Shown here: positions 52,333 to 62,300 of the stretch, in pieces
Position numbering within the stretch: the stretch's first letter is position 1
Layout: each line of letters starts with the position of its first letter
Assembly (NCBI RefSeq): GCF_900119315.1
Contig: NZ_LT827010.1
Coordinates: 6,668,494 to 6,732,493 of the forward strand
Source of the DNA: Actinoplanes sp. SE50/110
Lineage (GTDB): Bacteria; Actinomycetota; Actinomycetes; Mycobacteriales; Micromonosporaceae
Reading direction: 5' to 3'
DNA: 64,000 nt
Notes under the pieces: model-generated
The model's database searches: none
Told to the model about the DNA's origin: nothing
Seen by the model: the letters and a program-made list of their open reading frames with translations, nothing else
Translations under genes and position numbers: made by a program

Positions 52333-53748
52333 GTGAAGAACAAGGTGGTCTGGCTGCTGCTCGGCGCGACGGTGCTGGCGGCAGCCGCGATGTGGTGGCG
52401 CCGGGGAACGCCGACCTCCGACATCATCTACTTCGCCTGGACGGTCCCGCTGGCCGTCGCCGTCTGTGTCACCGCGGCGCGCCAGCCGGCCAGACGGAAC
52501 CGGGCGCCGTGGTGCCTGATCGCCCTCGCGCTGGTGCTGTGGCTCAGCGGCGACGGCGTGCAGACCCTGCAGTACTACGCCGGCTACGTGCCGCCGTTCG
52601 GGCTCTCGGACGTGCTCTGGCTCGCCGGCTACCCCGCCATGGCGGCCGCCCTCCTGATGATGGCCCGCTACCGGGCGGCCGGCCGCGTCCGCGGTGTCGT
52701 GCTGGACGGGCTGACGCTGACGTTCGCCGCCGGGATCGCGGCGTACGTCTACTTCTGCCTGCCGATCATCGACGAGGGCTTCAGCACCCTGGAGAGCGTG
52801 ACACCGGCCCTGTACCCCTTGGGCGACGTCATGCTGCTCGCCGGCGTGCTCATGCTGTTCCTCTCCCCCGGGCGACGCGGCGGACCCACCTACCTGATGC
52901 TCGTCGCCGCGACGCTGTACCTGCTCACCGATTCGGCCAACAACGTCCTCATGTACGTGGTGCACAGCGACGTCTCGTGGGACCTGGACGGCGCCGTCCT
53001 GCTCGGCAACTGCCTGCTCGCCGCGGCGGGGTTGCACCCCCGCCGCGGCGAGCTCACCGAGCCGGGCCGGGCCGTCGAGGTGCTGCACCCCGCCCGGGTG
53101 CTCTTCCTCGGGGCGGCCCTGGCCACCGCGCCCACGGTCGTGCTCACGCACACCGGCCTGGGTCCCGGCGGTCGCACCATCCTGATGGCGGCCACCCTCG
53201 CCTGCATCGCCTGCGTGCTGATCCGCTTCCTGCAGGCCGTCCGCGGGCTCGAACGCACCCAGGCCCAGCTGGCCTACCAGGCCCGGCACGACCCGCTGAC
53301 CGGCCTGGCGAATCGTGCCGCCTTCACCGAGCACCTGGACGAGGACACCGCCGGAGTGCTGCTCTACCTCGACCTCGACGGGTTCAAGGCAATCAACGAC
53401 CGCGACGGTCACGAGGCCGGAGACGCCGTGCTCAAGGCGGTCGGCCAGCGGCTCACCGCGGCGGTTCGCAGCAGCGACCTGGTGGCCCGGCTCGGCGGTG
53501 ACGAGTTCGTCATCGCCTGCACCGCGGCGGACGTCACGTACGGCCAGGACCTGGCGCAGCGGATCGTCACGGAGGTGTCGCGCCCGGTCGAGTTCGGCGG
53601 GCGACAGCTCGCCGTCGGCGTCAGCATCGGCATCGCCGCGCACGTCACCACGTCCCCCGATGCGCGGCGGGCCGCGCTGCTCGCGGCCGACGAGGCCATG
53701 TACGCGGCGAAGCACCGCGGCAAGGGCAACTGGGTAGTCGCGGCGTAG
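52333..53748 (+). CDS. Membrane diguanylate cyclase with I-site
   Basis: The product has 471 residues. About nine membrane helices fill residues 5-305, and the C-terminal GGDEF domain begins at HDPLTGLANRAAF. Catalytic GGDEF sits at 388-392, and the inhibitory RxxD (RSSD, 379-382) is placed five residues before it, so product feedback is expected. This contrasts with the first cyclase in the window, which lacks the I-site. The start is GTG 52333. Input is probably through the membrane part; the ligand is unknown. Confidence 0.9.
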   Translation: MKNKVVWLLLGATVLAAAAMWWRRGTPTSDIIYFAWTVPLAVAVCVTAARQPARRNRAPWCLIALALVLWLSGDGVQTLQYYAGYVPPFGLSDVLWLAGYPAMAAALLMMARYRAAGRVRGVVLDGLTLTFAAGIAAYVYFCLPIIDEGFSTLESVTPALYPLGDVMLLAGVLMLFLSPGRRGGPTYLMLVAATLYLLTDSANNVLMYVVHSDVSWDLDGAVLLGNCLLAAAGLHPRRGELTEPGRAVEVLHPARVLFLGAALATAPTVVLTHTGLGPGGRTILMAATLACIACVLIRFLQAVRGLERTQAQLAYQARHDPLTGLANRAAFTEHLDEDTAGVLLYLDLDGFKAINDRDGHEAGDAVLKAVGQRLTAAVRSSDLVARLGGDEFVIACTAADVTYGQDLAQRIVTEVSRPVEFGGRQLAVGVSIGIAAHVTTSPDARRAALLAADEAMYAAKHRGKGNWVVAA

Positions 53749-53804
53749 CGGCCATGGGCCGCGACGTCACCGGCAGGACGGCTGCCGGTGACGCCGCCCG
53801 GCGG

Positions 53805-54308
53805 TCAGTGGGCGAACAGGCCGGCGCCCAGGGTCAGCAGCCGGTCGAGGGTGGCCCCGTGCCCGCCCTCGCAGTCCTGCACGACCGTGGTCGCCGACGG
53901 GGTGACGAACGTGTACTCGAAGCCGTCGTCGCAGCCCGGCGCGCCGGGCGACGGCGACGCCTGCGCGGCCAGGCCCGGCGTGCCCAGCAGCCGCCGCAAC
54001 TCGGTGGTGGTGGCGGTCGGCACCCGGACCGGCGCGGCCGCCTGACCCTTGCGGGTGGCGGTGGCCGAGCCGTCGGCGGCGATCGAGACGCTCTCTTCGA
54101 CGCCGGCGAAGCCGCCGCGCCGGGTGACGGTGAGCGGGACGGCACGGGCCGCGGAAGCCGTGGGCGCCGACATGGCGGAGGACGCCGGTGTCGCGGAGGA
54201 CGAGGCGGCCACCGGCGGTGGCGCTGCGGCCGGCTCGCCGTTGGCGCAGCCGGCGACTCCGGCCAGCAGCAGCGCCGCGAGGACTACCGATATGTGTGAC
54301 TGTCGCAC
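53805..54308 (-). CDS. Putative lipoprotein
   Basis: The product has 167 residues. GTG 54308 has GGAGAGA six bases upstream and is preferred over upstream in-frame starts. The signal ends in lipobox LAGVAGC. An Ala/Ser/Pro/Thr spacer is followed by a small domain with two cysteines (APGCDDGFEYTF, VVQDCEGG). The layout VPLTVTRRGGFAGVEESVSI and ELRRLLGTPGLA resembles the protealysin-inhibitor-like (emfourin) type of small protein often found beside M4 proteases. The adjacent M4 metalloprotease gene supports that reading; it remains inference. Confidence 0.65.
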   Translation of the reverse strand: MRQSHISVVLAALLLAGVAGCANGEPAAAPPPVAASSSATPASSAMSAPTASAARAVPLTVTRRGGFAGVEESVSIAADGSATATRKGQAAAPVRVPTATTTELRRLLGTPGLAAQASPSPGAPGCDDGFEYTFVTPSATTVVQDCEGGHGATLDRLLTLGAGLFAH

Positions 54309-54393
54309 CGCGGTCTCTCCAGGATCGTCGGAATGGCAGGCCGGCATCGGGCCGGGACGGCGCTGGTGCGCGGCCCCGGCCCGATCCCGATGG

Positions 54394-56349
54394 TCAGCTC
54401 GCGGCGGGGACGTTCCAGCCGAGAACGGCGTTGCCGGAGCCGCTGTACGAGACGATCCGGTACCGGTAGCTGCCGGCCGTGCCGGTGTAGGAGATCGCCT
54501 CGCGGGACGTCTCCCCGACCGAGCGGGCCACGGCCGTCCACCGGCCGCTGACCAACTTGTCGAGGTACAGGTCGAAGTCGGTCCCGGCCGGTCCGGCCAG
54601 GCAGGCGCTGTGGCGGCCGCCGCCGGCGGTGAAGGTGTCGCTGACGACGGTCTGGCCGGCGGTGACCGCACCGCTGTCGTGCGAGGAGAACCCGGCCTGG
54701 CAGTCACCGGTGGGTGCCTGGGTCGGAGCGGGGCTGGTGGCGGTGGGACCGGTGGTCGGGGTCCCGGCGCCGGTGCAGGACGGTTCGCCGGTGCCGGCCG
54801 GTACGCTGACGGCGTCCCAGGCGGCTTTGACGGTGGCGCATTCGGTGCCGTTGCCGAACAGTTGGGCGGCCGCGGCGACCGAGGCGGCCCGGGCCTTGGC
54901 GTGGTTCCAGCCTGTGGTCTTACGCATCAGCGTGGCCATGTAGATCTGACCGGCCTTCCGGATCCCGACCCCGGTGACCGTGCTGTTGTTGCAGGTCGGA
55001 CTGACCGGCTGACCATCAGTCGGGCGCGAACCCTCGGCCAGCAGATAGAACCAGTGGTTCTGCGGCCCGGCCGCCGAGTGCACCTCGGTGTTCGGGATCG
55101 CGCTGGAGAAACAGTTCGGGTCACCCAGCTTCGACGGGTCCGCCATGTTACGGATCGGCCCGTTACCGGTCAGGTTCGCCAACTCACCGACGGTGTAGTC
55201 ACCCTTGTCCAGGGGATTGTTGGCGAAGAACTCGGTCAACGCGCCGAAGATGTCACCGGTCGACTCGTTCATCCCCCCGGCCTCGTTGCCACCACTGGAC
55301 CCGCCCGGGGTGAACTGGTTGATCGCGTGACCGAACTCGTGACCCAACACGTCGATCGTGTTGAGCAGCCGCCGACCGTCCGAGGAATGCCCGATCTCCA
55401 CCCGGGAGCCGTTCCAGAACGCGTTCACATCGTTGAGGCCTTCACGGATCGGGAAAGCATGCCCGTTACCGTCGATACCGTTACGGCCCAGCCAGTCGTG
55501 CAGCATGTCCCACTCGCGGGAGACCACGAACATCGCATCGACACAACCGGTCTCCTGGTCGGTGGCCGCGCCACCACCCCAACTGTCGGTGGCCTTGCTC
55601 AACGCGACACCGTTCTGCCCGCCACACTGCAGACCGGGACGCTTCGGGTCACTCATGGTGAACCGGCCGCCGCTGCTGGTGTCGTCGAACGTGACGTCGC
55701 CGTAGTAGGCGCCGTGCCCGGCCGCGTCGACGATGTCGTCCCGGGTCAGGTCGGGCAGCACCTTGCCCGTGGTGGCGTCGACGAAGACGTGCAGGTTGCT
55801 CGGGGCCAGACCGCCGGGGGCACGCTTGGCGCCGGCGACGACCACCTCGTACGCCAGCACACCGGCACCCTGCGCGACGACCTGCAACGTGGCCGGGGAC
55901 ACCGTGGTCACCCTGGCGAGCTGCTTGCGCGCGGTCTTCGCCGCGGCGGCCGCGGAGATCTTCGCGGTGACCGGGATGGACAGCGCCTGCTCCTGCGCGA
56001 CGTACTCGTTGAGCACCCGGCCGCGGCTGTCGGCGACGACCACCGCGTCACCGCCGTGCACCGGCAGGCCGCGGTAGGTGCGTTCGTACACCACGTACTG
56101 CAGGCCGTTCTGGCTGACCACCTGGCGCCGGTCGAGCTTGTCGTACCGGCTCTTGAAGAAGGTCTTGGGTTTGTTGGTAACCAGGTCCGCGGCCGAGGAC
56201 GTGGCCAGCGCGACCGGCGCCGGCCCGTCGGCCGCGGGCTGCTGGTGGCTCGGGGTGGTAGCGGCGTTGCCCTGCGGCATGGTCAGGGCGATCGATCCCG
56301 CTACGGTGACGGCCGCTATGCCGCTCGCCACCGCGACTTTGTGCTTCAA
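54394..56349 (-). CDS. Secreted M4 (thermolysin-family) metalloprotease
   Basis: The product has 651 residues from TTG 56349, which has a perfect AAGGAG six bases upstream; ATG and GTG further up lack this. A signal peptide (about 1-29) is followed by an FTP/PepSY-type propeptide (about 45-225), then the catalytic domain with His337-Glu338-x2-His341 (HEFGH), the third ligand Glu in GGMNESTGD and the active-site His in EVHSAAGPQNHWFYL. A Thr/Pro linker (about 525-550) leads to a C-terminal beta-domain of about 95 residues (PPC/P-like) with two cysteines. The lipoprotein gene lies directly downstream. Confidence 0.9.
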   Translation of the reverse strand: MKHKVAVASGIAAVTVAGSIALTMPQGNAATTPSHQQPAADGPAPVALATSSAADLVTNKPKTFFKSRYDKLDRRQVVSQNGLQYVVYERTYRGLPVHGGDAVVVADSRGRVLNEYVAQEQALSIPVTAKISAAAAAKTARKQLARVTTVSPATLQVVAQGAGVLAYEVVVAGAKRAPGGLAPSNLHVFVDATTGKVLPDLTRDDIVDAAGHGAYYGDVTFDDTSSGGRFTMSDPKRPGLQCGGQNGVALSKATDSWGGGAATDQETGCVDAMFVVSREWDMLHDWLGRNGIDGNGHAFPIREGLNDVNAFWNGSRVEIGHSSDGRRLLNTIDVLGHEFGHAINQFTPGGSSGGNEAGGMNESTGDIFGALTEFFANNPLDKGDYTVGELANLTGNGPIRNMADPSKLGDPNCFSSAIPNTEVHSAAGPQNHWFYLLAEGSRPTDGQPVSPTCNNSTVTGVGIRKAGQIYMATLMRKTTGWNHAKARAASVAAAAQLFGNGTECATVKAAWDAVSVPAGTGEPSCTGAGTPTTGPTATSPAPTQAPTGDCQAGFSSHDSGAVTAGQTVVSDTFTAGGGRHSACLAGPAGTDFDLYLDKLVSGRWTAVARSVGETSREAISYTGTAGSYRYRIVSYSGSGNAVLGWNVPAAS

Positions 56350-56524
56350 CGATGCTCCTTGCACGAATACTCGCGGGGCCGTTCTCCGGGTCGTGCCCAG
56401 TCGTCCGCCGTCGCGAAGTGAGGGATTCGCTCGTGTTCCGAGCCGTTGCAAGTCTTCGTCGAAGCAATATCTCGGTCAATGCACTTAATGCATGATTAAA
56501 GCTCGGAAGCGTTCCGTTTCAGTT

Positions 56525-56556
56525 CCTTACGGAGCCCTTACGGGAACCTTTATCGG
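56525..56556. promoter_or_regulatory. Direct repeats with 11-bp period, possible OmpR-type operator
   Basis: CCTTACGG at 56525 and 56536, then CCTTTATCGG at 56547, are spaced by exactly 11 bp. This is the helical spacing of OmpR/PhoB-type response-regulator sites. It lies about 175 bp upstream of the M4 protease start and just past the 3' end of an OmpR-type regulator gene. Confidence 0.4.
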
Positions 56557-56607
56557 AGCGATGCGGTACGTGACGGTGAGCGTCGTCGCGGTGACAAGCG
56601 ACGGGTC

Positions 56608-57294
56608 CTATCGGCCGGGTTCCGGCGCGGAGAGGCGGACACCGACGCCGCGGACAGTGTGCAGATAGCGGGGCTGGGCGGCCCGTTCCCCGAGTTTGCG
56701 GCGCAGCCAGGTGACGTGGACGTCGACCGTCTCCAGCGATCGGCTCTCCGCCGGCCACACGTCGGACAGCAGCTGACGGCGGGTCACCACCGTGCCCGCC
56801 CGCTGCATCAGGTACGCCAACAGGTCGAACTCCAGCCGGGACAGCTGCAGCGGCACCCCGTCGAGGCTGGCCGTGCGCCCCTGCGGATCCAGTGACAGCC
56901 CGCCCACGGTCAGGCCGGTGGCCGCCGGGCCGCCGTGGCCGCGGCGCAGCACGGCCGCGATCCGGGCCTCGATCTGCTCGGCCGAGTACGGCTTGACCAC
57001 ATAGTCGTCGGCGCCGGCCCGCAGCAGCCGGATCATCTCGCTCTCCTGCTCGCGGGCGGTGGCGACGACGATCGGCACCTGCGAGGTGGCCCGGATCCGG
57101 CGCAGGACGGCCGCGCCGTCGAGATCGGGCAGTCCGAGGTCGAGCACCACCACGTCCGGCGCCCACGCGGCCGCCTCGCGCAGACCGTCGAGGGCCGTCG
57201 CGCACAACCGGACGTCGTGCCCGGTCGCGCTCAGCAACCGGCCGACCGCCTGCCGGACGTCGACGTCGTCCTCGATCACCAACACCTGGGGCAT
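56608..57294 (-). CDS. OmpR/KdpE-family response regulator
   Basis: The product has 228 residues. The receiver domain has the acidic pair IEDD, phospho-acceptor Asp52 (VVLDLGLPD), a conserved Thr in VVATARE and Lys in YVVKPYS. The C-terminal winged helix includes LSRLEFDLLAYLMQRAGTVV and VDVHVTWLRRKLG. The start is ATG 57294. It is divergent from the membrane-protein/sensor-kinase pair with only 33 bp between starts, so it is very likely the partner of that kinase and may control both its own and the pair's promoter. Confidence 0.92.
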   Translation of the reverse strand: MPQVLVIEDDVDVRQAVGRLLSATGHDVRLCATALDGLREAAAWAPDVVVLDLGLPDLDGAAVLRRIRATSQVPIVVATAREQESEMIRLLRAGADDYVVKPYSAEQIEARIAAVLRRGHGGPAATGLTVGGLSLDPQGRTASLDGVPLQLSRLEFDLLAYLMQRAGTVVTRRQLLSDVWPAESRSLETVDVHVTWLRRKLGERAAQPRYLHTVRGVGVRLSAPEPGR

Positions 57295-57327
57295 TGCCTC
57301 ACCGTATCGCTCGTGCAGAATACGACC

Positions 57328-57882
57328 ATGGGCCGGAGCTGGAGTTATGTTGCGGGGTGGCTCGCGGTGACGATCACCGCGGTCGCCGTCTCCTGGTTCG
57401 GTGTCCGGCTCGGCGTGGCTCCGGCGATCACGGACGAGCCTCCGGTGGCGATCGACGTGAACCGCCGTTACACCGAGATCCGGTTCGGGCTCGCGGAGTC
57501 CGCGACGCCGAGCCGGGCCGCGCCCGGCCCGTCGAAGTCCCCTCCGTCGCACACCCCGGCACCGCCGGCGCACAGCCGGACGCCCAGCCGCCAGCCGAGC
57601 GCCCGGCCCCCGTCGGCACCCTCGCCGTCACCGACGCCGACGGTGGACCAGCGGCCCCGGTACCGGATCAACGCCGACGCCGGGACGATCACCGTCGCCT
57701 ATTCGGCGACCCGGGTGGACGTGGTCGGCGCCGATCCACTGCCCGGTTACACGGTCGACGTCGTCCGGCGCAGCGACACCATCGTCGTGGCGCGGCTGTC
57801 CCGCCCCGGCCACACCTCGGCCATCACGGCGTACTGGAACGATGGCCCGGCGGCCCAGGTCATCGAGGACTACGGCGCATGA
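57328..57882 (+). CDS. Membrane-anchored protein with Pro-rich linker, coupled to sensor kinase
   Basis: The product has 184 residues. One N-terminal membrane helix (about 7-28) is followed by a Pro/Ser/Thr-rich stretch (about 55-100) and a small beta-rich extracytoplasmic domain (YRINADAGTITVAYSATRVD, then VVGADPLPGYTVDVV). I do not recognise a family. Its stop overlaps the kinase ATG (ATGA). The coupling suggests a co-sensor or modulator acting on the kinase outside the membrane. Confidence 0.7.
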   Translation: MGRSWSYVAGWLAVTITAVAVSWFGVRLGVAPAITDEPPVAIDVNRRYTEIRFGLAESATPSRAAPGPSKSPPSHTPAPPAHSRTPSRQPSARPPSAPSPSPTPTVDQRPRYRINADAGTITVAYSATRVDVVGADPLPGYTVDVVRRSDTIVVARLSRPGHTSAITAYWNDGPAAQVIEDYGA

Positions 57883-59234
57883 GACGCAGTTACGCACTGG
57901 TCGCCCTCGCCGTCACCACCCTGGTGGCGCTGGCGTTCGTCATCCCGCTCGCGCTGCTGGTGCACAGCGCCGTGCAGGACCGTGCGATGCGCGAGGCCGA
58001 ACGACAGGCCCTCGGCCTCTCCGCCGTGGTGGTGGTCGCCACCGACCGCGACCTCGTCCTCAACTCGATCATGAGCACCCGCGCCGGGCAGAACGGCGAG
58101 CTCGCCGCGCACCTGCCCACCCTGGGCACCGTCGGCGTCAGCCGGGTCACGCCCGACGCCGTCATCCAGGTGCGGCAGCGGGAGACGGCCGGCACCGTCG
58201 ATGTCGACGGCGGCCGGGTCTACCTGCGGCCGGTGGCGCTGCCGCAGGGACTGATCGCGGTCATCGAGGTGTTCGTCCCGGGCACGGCGCTGCGGGCCGG
58301 CGTCGGAACGGCGGTGCTGGTCCTCGTCCTGGAGGCGGTGGTGCTGGTCGGGCTCTGCATGGCGCTCGCCGACCGGCTGGCCGCCCGGATCGTCCGGTCC
58401 ACCCGCGACCTGGCACGGACCGCGACCAGCCTGGGCGCGGGTCAACTGCATGCCCGGGTACGCCCCAGCGGCCCCCGCGAGATCGAGGAGGTCGGCGCGG
58501 CCCTCAACCTGCTCGCCGACCGGTTCCTGGAGCTGCTCGCGAAGGAGCGGGCGCTCGCCGCGAACCTGTCCCACCGGCTGCGGGTGCCGCTGACCGCGCT
58601 GCGACTCAACACCGAGGCGCTGACCGCCGGCGAGGACCGGGACCGCCAGCTGCGGGTCGTCGACCGGCTGGAGTACGAGATCAGCGCGGTGATCAGCGAG
58701 GCGAGCCGTCCCCTGGCCGCCCGGCCGCGCCTGCAGTGCGATCTCGGCGCCGTCGTGGCCGACCGTACCGGGTTCTGGGGCGCGCTCGCCGAGGACCAGG
58801 GCCGGCCGTGGCAGGCCGACCCGCCGCCCGACGGGCTCACCGTGCCGGCGGCCTGGTCCCGGGTCACCGAAGCGCTGGACGTCCTGCTCGGCAACGTCTT
58901 CCACCACACCGGCGAGGACGCTGCCTGCCGGGTCACCGTCGTCCGGTCGGACGGGTCGGCGACCGTGATCGTCGACGACGCCGGCCCCGGCTTCACCGAC
59001 CCGGACGCCGCACTGGCCCGCGGCGCCAGCGACGCCAACTCCACCGGCCTGGGGCTCGACATCGCCCAGCGGCTCGCCGCCGACACCGGCGGCACACTGA
59101 CGGTGAGCGGCAACGAATGGGGCGGCGCCCGGGTCAGCCTCACCCTGGGCACGCTGCCGGACGAGACACCGGCCGCCGCACCGCGCCGGCGCCGCTGGTG
59201 GCACGGCCTCGGCGGCGCCCACGCCCGCCGGTGA
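57879..59234 (+). CDS. Sensor histidine kinase
   Basis: The product has 451 residues. Two membrane helices (about 8-28 and 145-170) flank an extracytoplasmic domain of about 115 residues. A HAMP region follows, then the dimerisation domain with phospho-acceptor His232 in NLSHRLRVPLTALR (Arg replaces the usual Glu after His). The ATPase domain has the N box (LLGNVFHHTGED), G1 (VDDAGPGF) and G2 (NSTGLGLDIAQRLA). A basic, Trp-rich tail ends the protein. It is the likely partner of the divergent OmpR-type regulator. The signal is unknown. Confidence 0.92.
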   Translation: MRRSYALVALAVTTLVALAFVIPLALLVHSAVQDRAMREAERQALGLSAVVVVATDRDLVLNSIMSTRAGQNGELAAHLPTLGTVGVSRVTPDAVIQVRQRETAGTVDVDGGRVYLRPVALPQGLIAVIEVFVPGTALRAGVGTAVLVLVLEAVVLVGLCMALADRLAARIVRSTRDLARTATSLGAGQLHARVRPSGPREIEEVGAALNLLADRFLELLAKERALAANLSHRLRVPLTALRLNTEALTAGEDRDRQLRVVDRLEYEISAVISEASRPLAARPRLQCDLGAVVADRTGFWGALAEDQGRPWQADPPPDGLTVPAAWSRVTEALDVLLGNVFHHTGEDAACRVTVVRSDGSATVIVDDAGPGFTDPDAALARGASDANSTGLGLDIAQRLAADTGGTLTVSGNEWGGARVSLTLGTLPDETPAAAPRRRRWWHGLGGAHARR

Positions 59235-59399
59235 CGTCGGTCGCTCCAGGCTCGCAGGCGGGTCCGCGCGGGAATTCCCGGAAGTTCGCGGTCGACCGGT
59301 AACCGCGAAGCGGCGCCGGGACCGGTCTCCAGAGATTCACCAGTCACCTTTGCAAGGGTGTGTCGAGACAGTGACAACGGGCTTCCGGGAAGGAAGAAC

Positions 59400-62300
59400 A
59401 TGGCCATTGTGGAGACGGTGGCGGCCCTGCGGGCGGCCGGCATGGTGCTGTACGCCGAGGGCGACGACCTCCGCTATCAGGCGCCGAAGGGCGTGGCCAC
59501 CCCGGAACGGCTGCGCTGGCTGCGTGACCACAAACCGGACGTCCTGGCGGTGCTGCGCGCGGACGGCGACGAGTTCGGCGGCCCGCTCGCCGCCGACCCC
59601 GAGCGGGCCGGCGAGCCGTTCCCGCTGACCGAGGTGCAGTCGGCGTATCTGCTCGGCCGGGGCAGCGCGTTCGAGTTCGGCGGGGTGGCCTGCCACGGTT
59701 ACCTGGAGCTGGCCGTCCCGGACTGGCCGGTTCACGAGGTGGAGGCGGCCTGGAACCGACTGGTGGCCCGGCACGCCATGCTCCGCGCGACCGTCGCGGC
59801 CGAGGGATTCCAGCAGGTCGCGGCCGAGGTGCCCCATTACCCGGTCGCACACGCGGATCTGCGTGACGCCGGGCCGGAGGCGGTCCGGGAGGCGATCGCC
59901 ACCGTGCGCGAGCAGCTGTCCCACCGGGTGCGGCCCACCGATCGGTGGCCGCTGTTCGATCTGCGCGCGACCAGCACACCCGACGGTCTGCTGCTGCACT
60001 TCTCGATCGACCTGCTGATCTGCGACTACAGCAGCTTCCGGCTGCTGCTGGACGAGCTGCGGCGCGAGGTGACCGGCGAGGGCGGCGACGCCGCGCCGGC
60101 CGTCACCTTCCGCGACTACGTCCTGGCCCTGCAGGGCATCGGGGAGACGGAACGTCACCGGCGCGACCGTGAGTACTGGTTCAGCCGGGTCGACGAGCTG
60201 CCGCCCGCGCCCGAGCTGCCGGTCCGCGCGGACGCGCCACTCGCGGCGCCGCACTTCACCCGCTTCGCCACCCGGCTGGCCGGGCCCCGCTGGCAGCAAC
60301 TGCACCGGCGCGCGACCGACCTGGGGATCACCGCCTCCACCGCGGTGCTGGGCGCCTACGCCGAGACGATCGGGCGGTGGAGCCGCCACCCCCGTTTCAC
60401 CCTGAGCCTGACCGTGCAGAACCGGCTGCCACTGCACCCGGACGTGGCCCGGGTCATCGGCGACTTCAGCTCGGTCAGCCTTCTGGACGTGGACACGACC
60501 CCGGTCGCGGCGTTCGGCGAGCGTCTGGCCACCCTGCACGGACGGCTGTGGCAGGACCTCGATCACCGCCTCTGCGGCGGCGTCGAGGTGCTGCGGGAGA
60601 TCGCGCGCCGCCGGGGCCGGGCGGCCGCGGCCCTGCCGGTGACGTTCACCAGCACGGTGAGCGGCGCCCCGACGCCCGGCGCCGGCCTGATGCCGGGAGC
60701 GCGCCTGAGGTACGGGATCAGCCAGACGCCGCAGGTGTGGATCGACTGCCAGATGATGGCGGAGGACGGCGGCCTGCTGCTGCACTGGGACGTCCGGGAC
60801 GGCGTCCTGCCCGACGGGGTCGCCGCCGACATGTTCGCCGCCTTCACCGAGCTCGTCGAGCGGCTCGCCGACGGTGACGCCGTCGACGAGGCGGACCCGG
60901 TCGTGCTGCCCCGCCGGCAGCGGGAGCTGGTGGCCGCGGCCAACGACACCGCCGAGCCGCGGGTGCGCGGGCCCCTGCACGCGGCGTTCCTGGACCGGGC
61001 GCGCCGCGACCCCGGACGGGTCGCCGTGATCGCGGCCGGGTGCACGCTGACCTACGGCGAGCTGCTCGCCCGGGCCGAGTCGCTGGCCGGGCTGCTGCGC
61101 GACGCCGGGTGCGAGCCGGGCGAGCGGGTCGGGGTCGTCGCCCCCAAGGGCGCGGACCAGGTCGTGGCGGTGCTGGGAATCCTGCTCGCCGCGGCCGCCT
61201 ACCTGCCGGTCGATCTGGGGCAACCGGCCCGGCGGCGGGACACGATCCTGCGCGACGCCGGGGCCCGGTTCGTCGTCACCGACGCGGTCCACGCCGGGGA
61301 GCTGGCCGGGTCGGGCGTGGTCACGATCGAGGCGGATCGGCTGCCCGCGACACCGGCCCGGCCGGCCGAGGCGCCCGGGCCCGTCGGGGGCGACCTGGCG
61401 TACGTCATCTACACCTCGGGGTCCACCGGGACGCCCAAGGGCGTCATGATCAGCCACGAGGCGGCCCGCAACACGGTCGACGACATCAACCGGCGCTTCG
61501 GCGTCGGCGCCGACGACCGGGTCCTCGGGCTCGCGCAGCTCGGCTTCGACCTGTCGGTCTACGACGTGTTCGGCCCGTTGTCGGTGGGCGGCGCCCTGGT
61601 GCTGCCGCAGGCCGAACGGCGCGGGGACCCGTCGCACTGGGCCGAGTTGATGGTCACCGAGCGGGTCAGCGTGTGGAACTCGGTGCCCGCCCAGATGCAG
61701 CTGTTGACCGAGTATCTGGCGGCGGCGCCCGGCCACGACCTGAGCCGGCTGCGGGTGGTCATGCTCTCCGGCGACTGGATCCCGGTCACCCTGCCCGACA
61801 CCGTGCGCCGCCACGCCCCCTCGGCCGAGGTGATCAGCCTGGGCGGGGCGACCGAAGCCTCGATCTGGTCGATTCACCACCGTGTCGGCGCGGTCGACCC
61901 GGACCAGCCGAGCATCCCGTACGGCCGACCGCTGGCCAACCAGAGCTTCCACGTCTTCGACGACGTGCTGCGGGAGTGCCCGGAGCTGGTGGTCGGCGAG
62001 CTGTACATCGGCGGCGCCGGCGTGGCCCTCGGCTACCTCGGCGACGCGGCGCGCACGGCCGAACGGTTCGTCGACCACCCGCGCGACGGACGGCGGCTGT
62101 ACCGCACCGGCGACCTCGGCCGGCGGCTTCCCGACGGGGAGATCGAGTTCCTCGGGCGCGAGGACGGCCAGATCAAGATCCGCGGGCACCGCATCGAGGT
62201 CGCCGAGATCGAGGCGGCACTGCTCGCCCACCCCGGAGTGCAGGCGGCCGCGGTGATCCCGTACGACGACGAGGCCGGACGCCATCTCGCCGCCTTCGTC

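Noticed and set aside
59235..59399. Iron box (DmdR/IdeR type) before the NRPS, expected for a siderophore cluster
   Set aside because: No TTAGGTTAGGCTAACCTAA-like sequence is visible in the gap, so iron control cannot be claimed.
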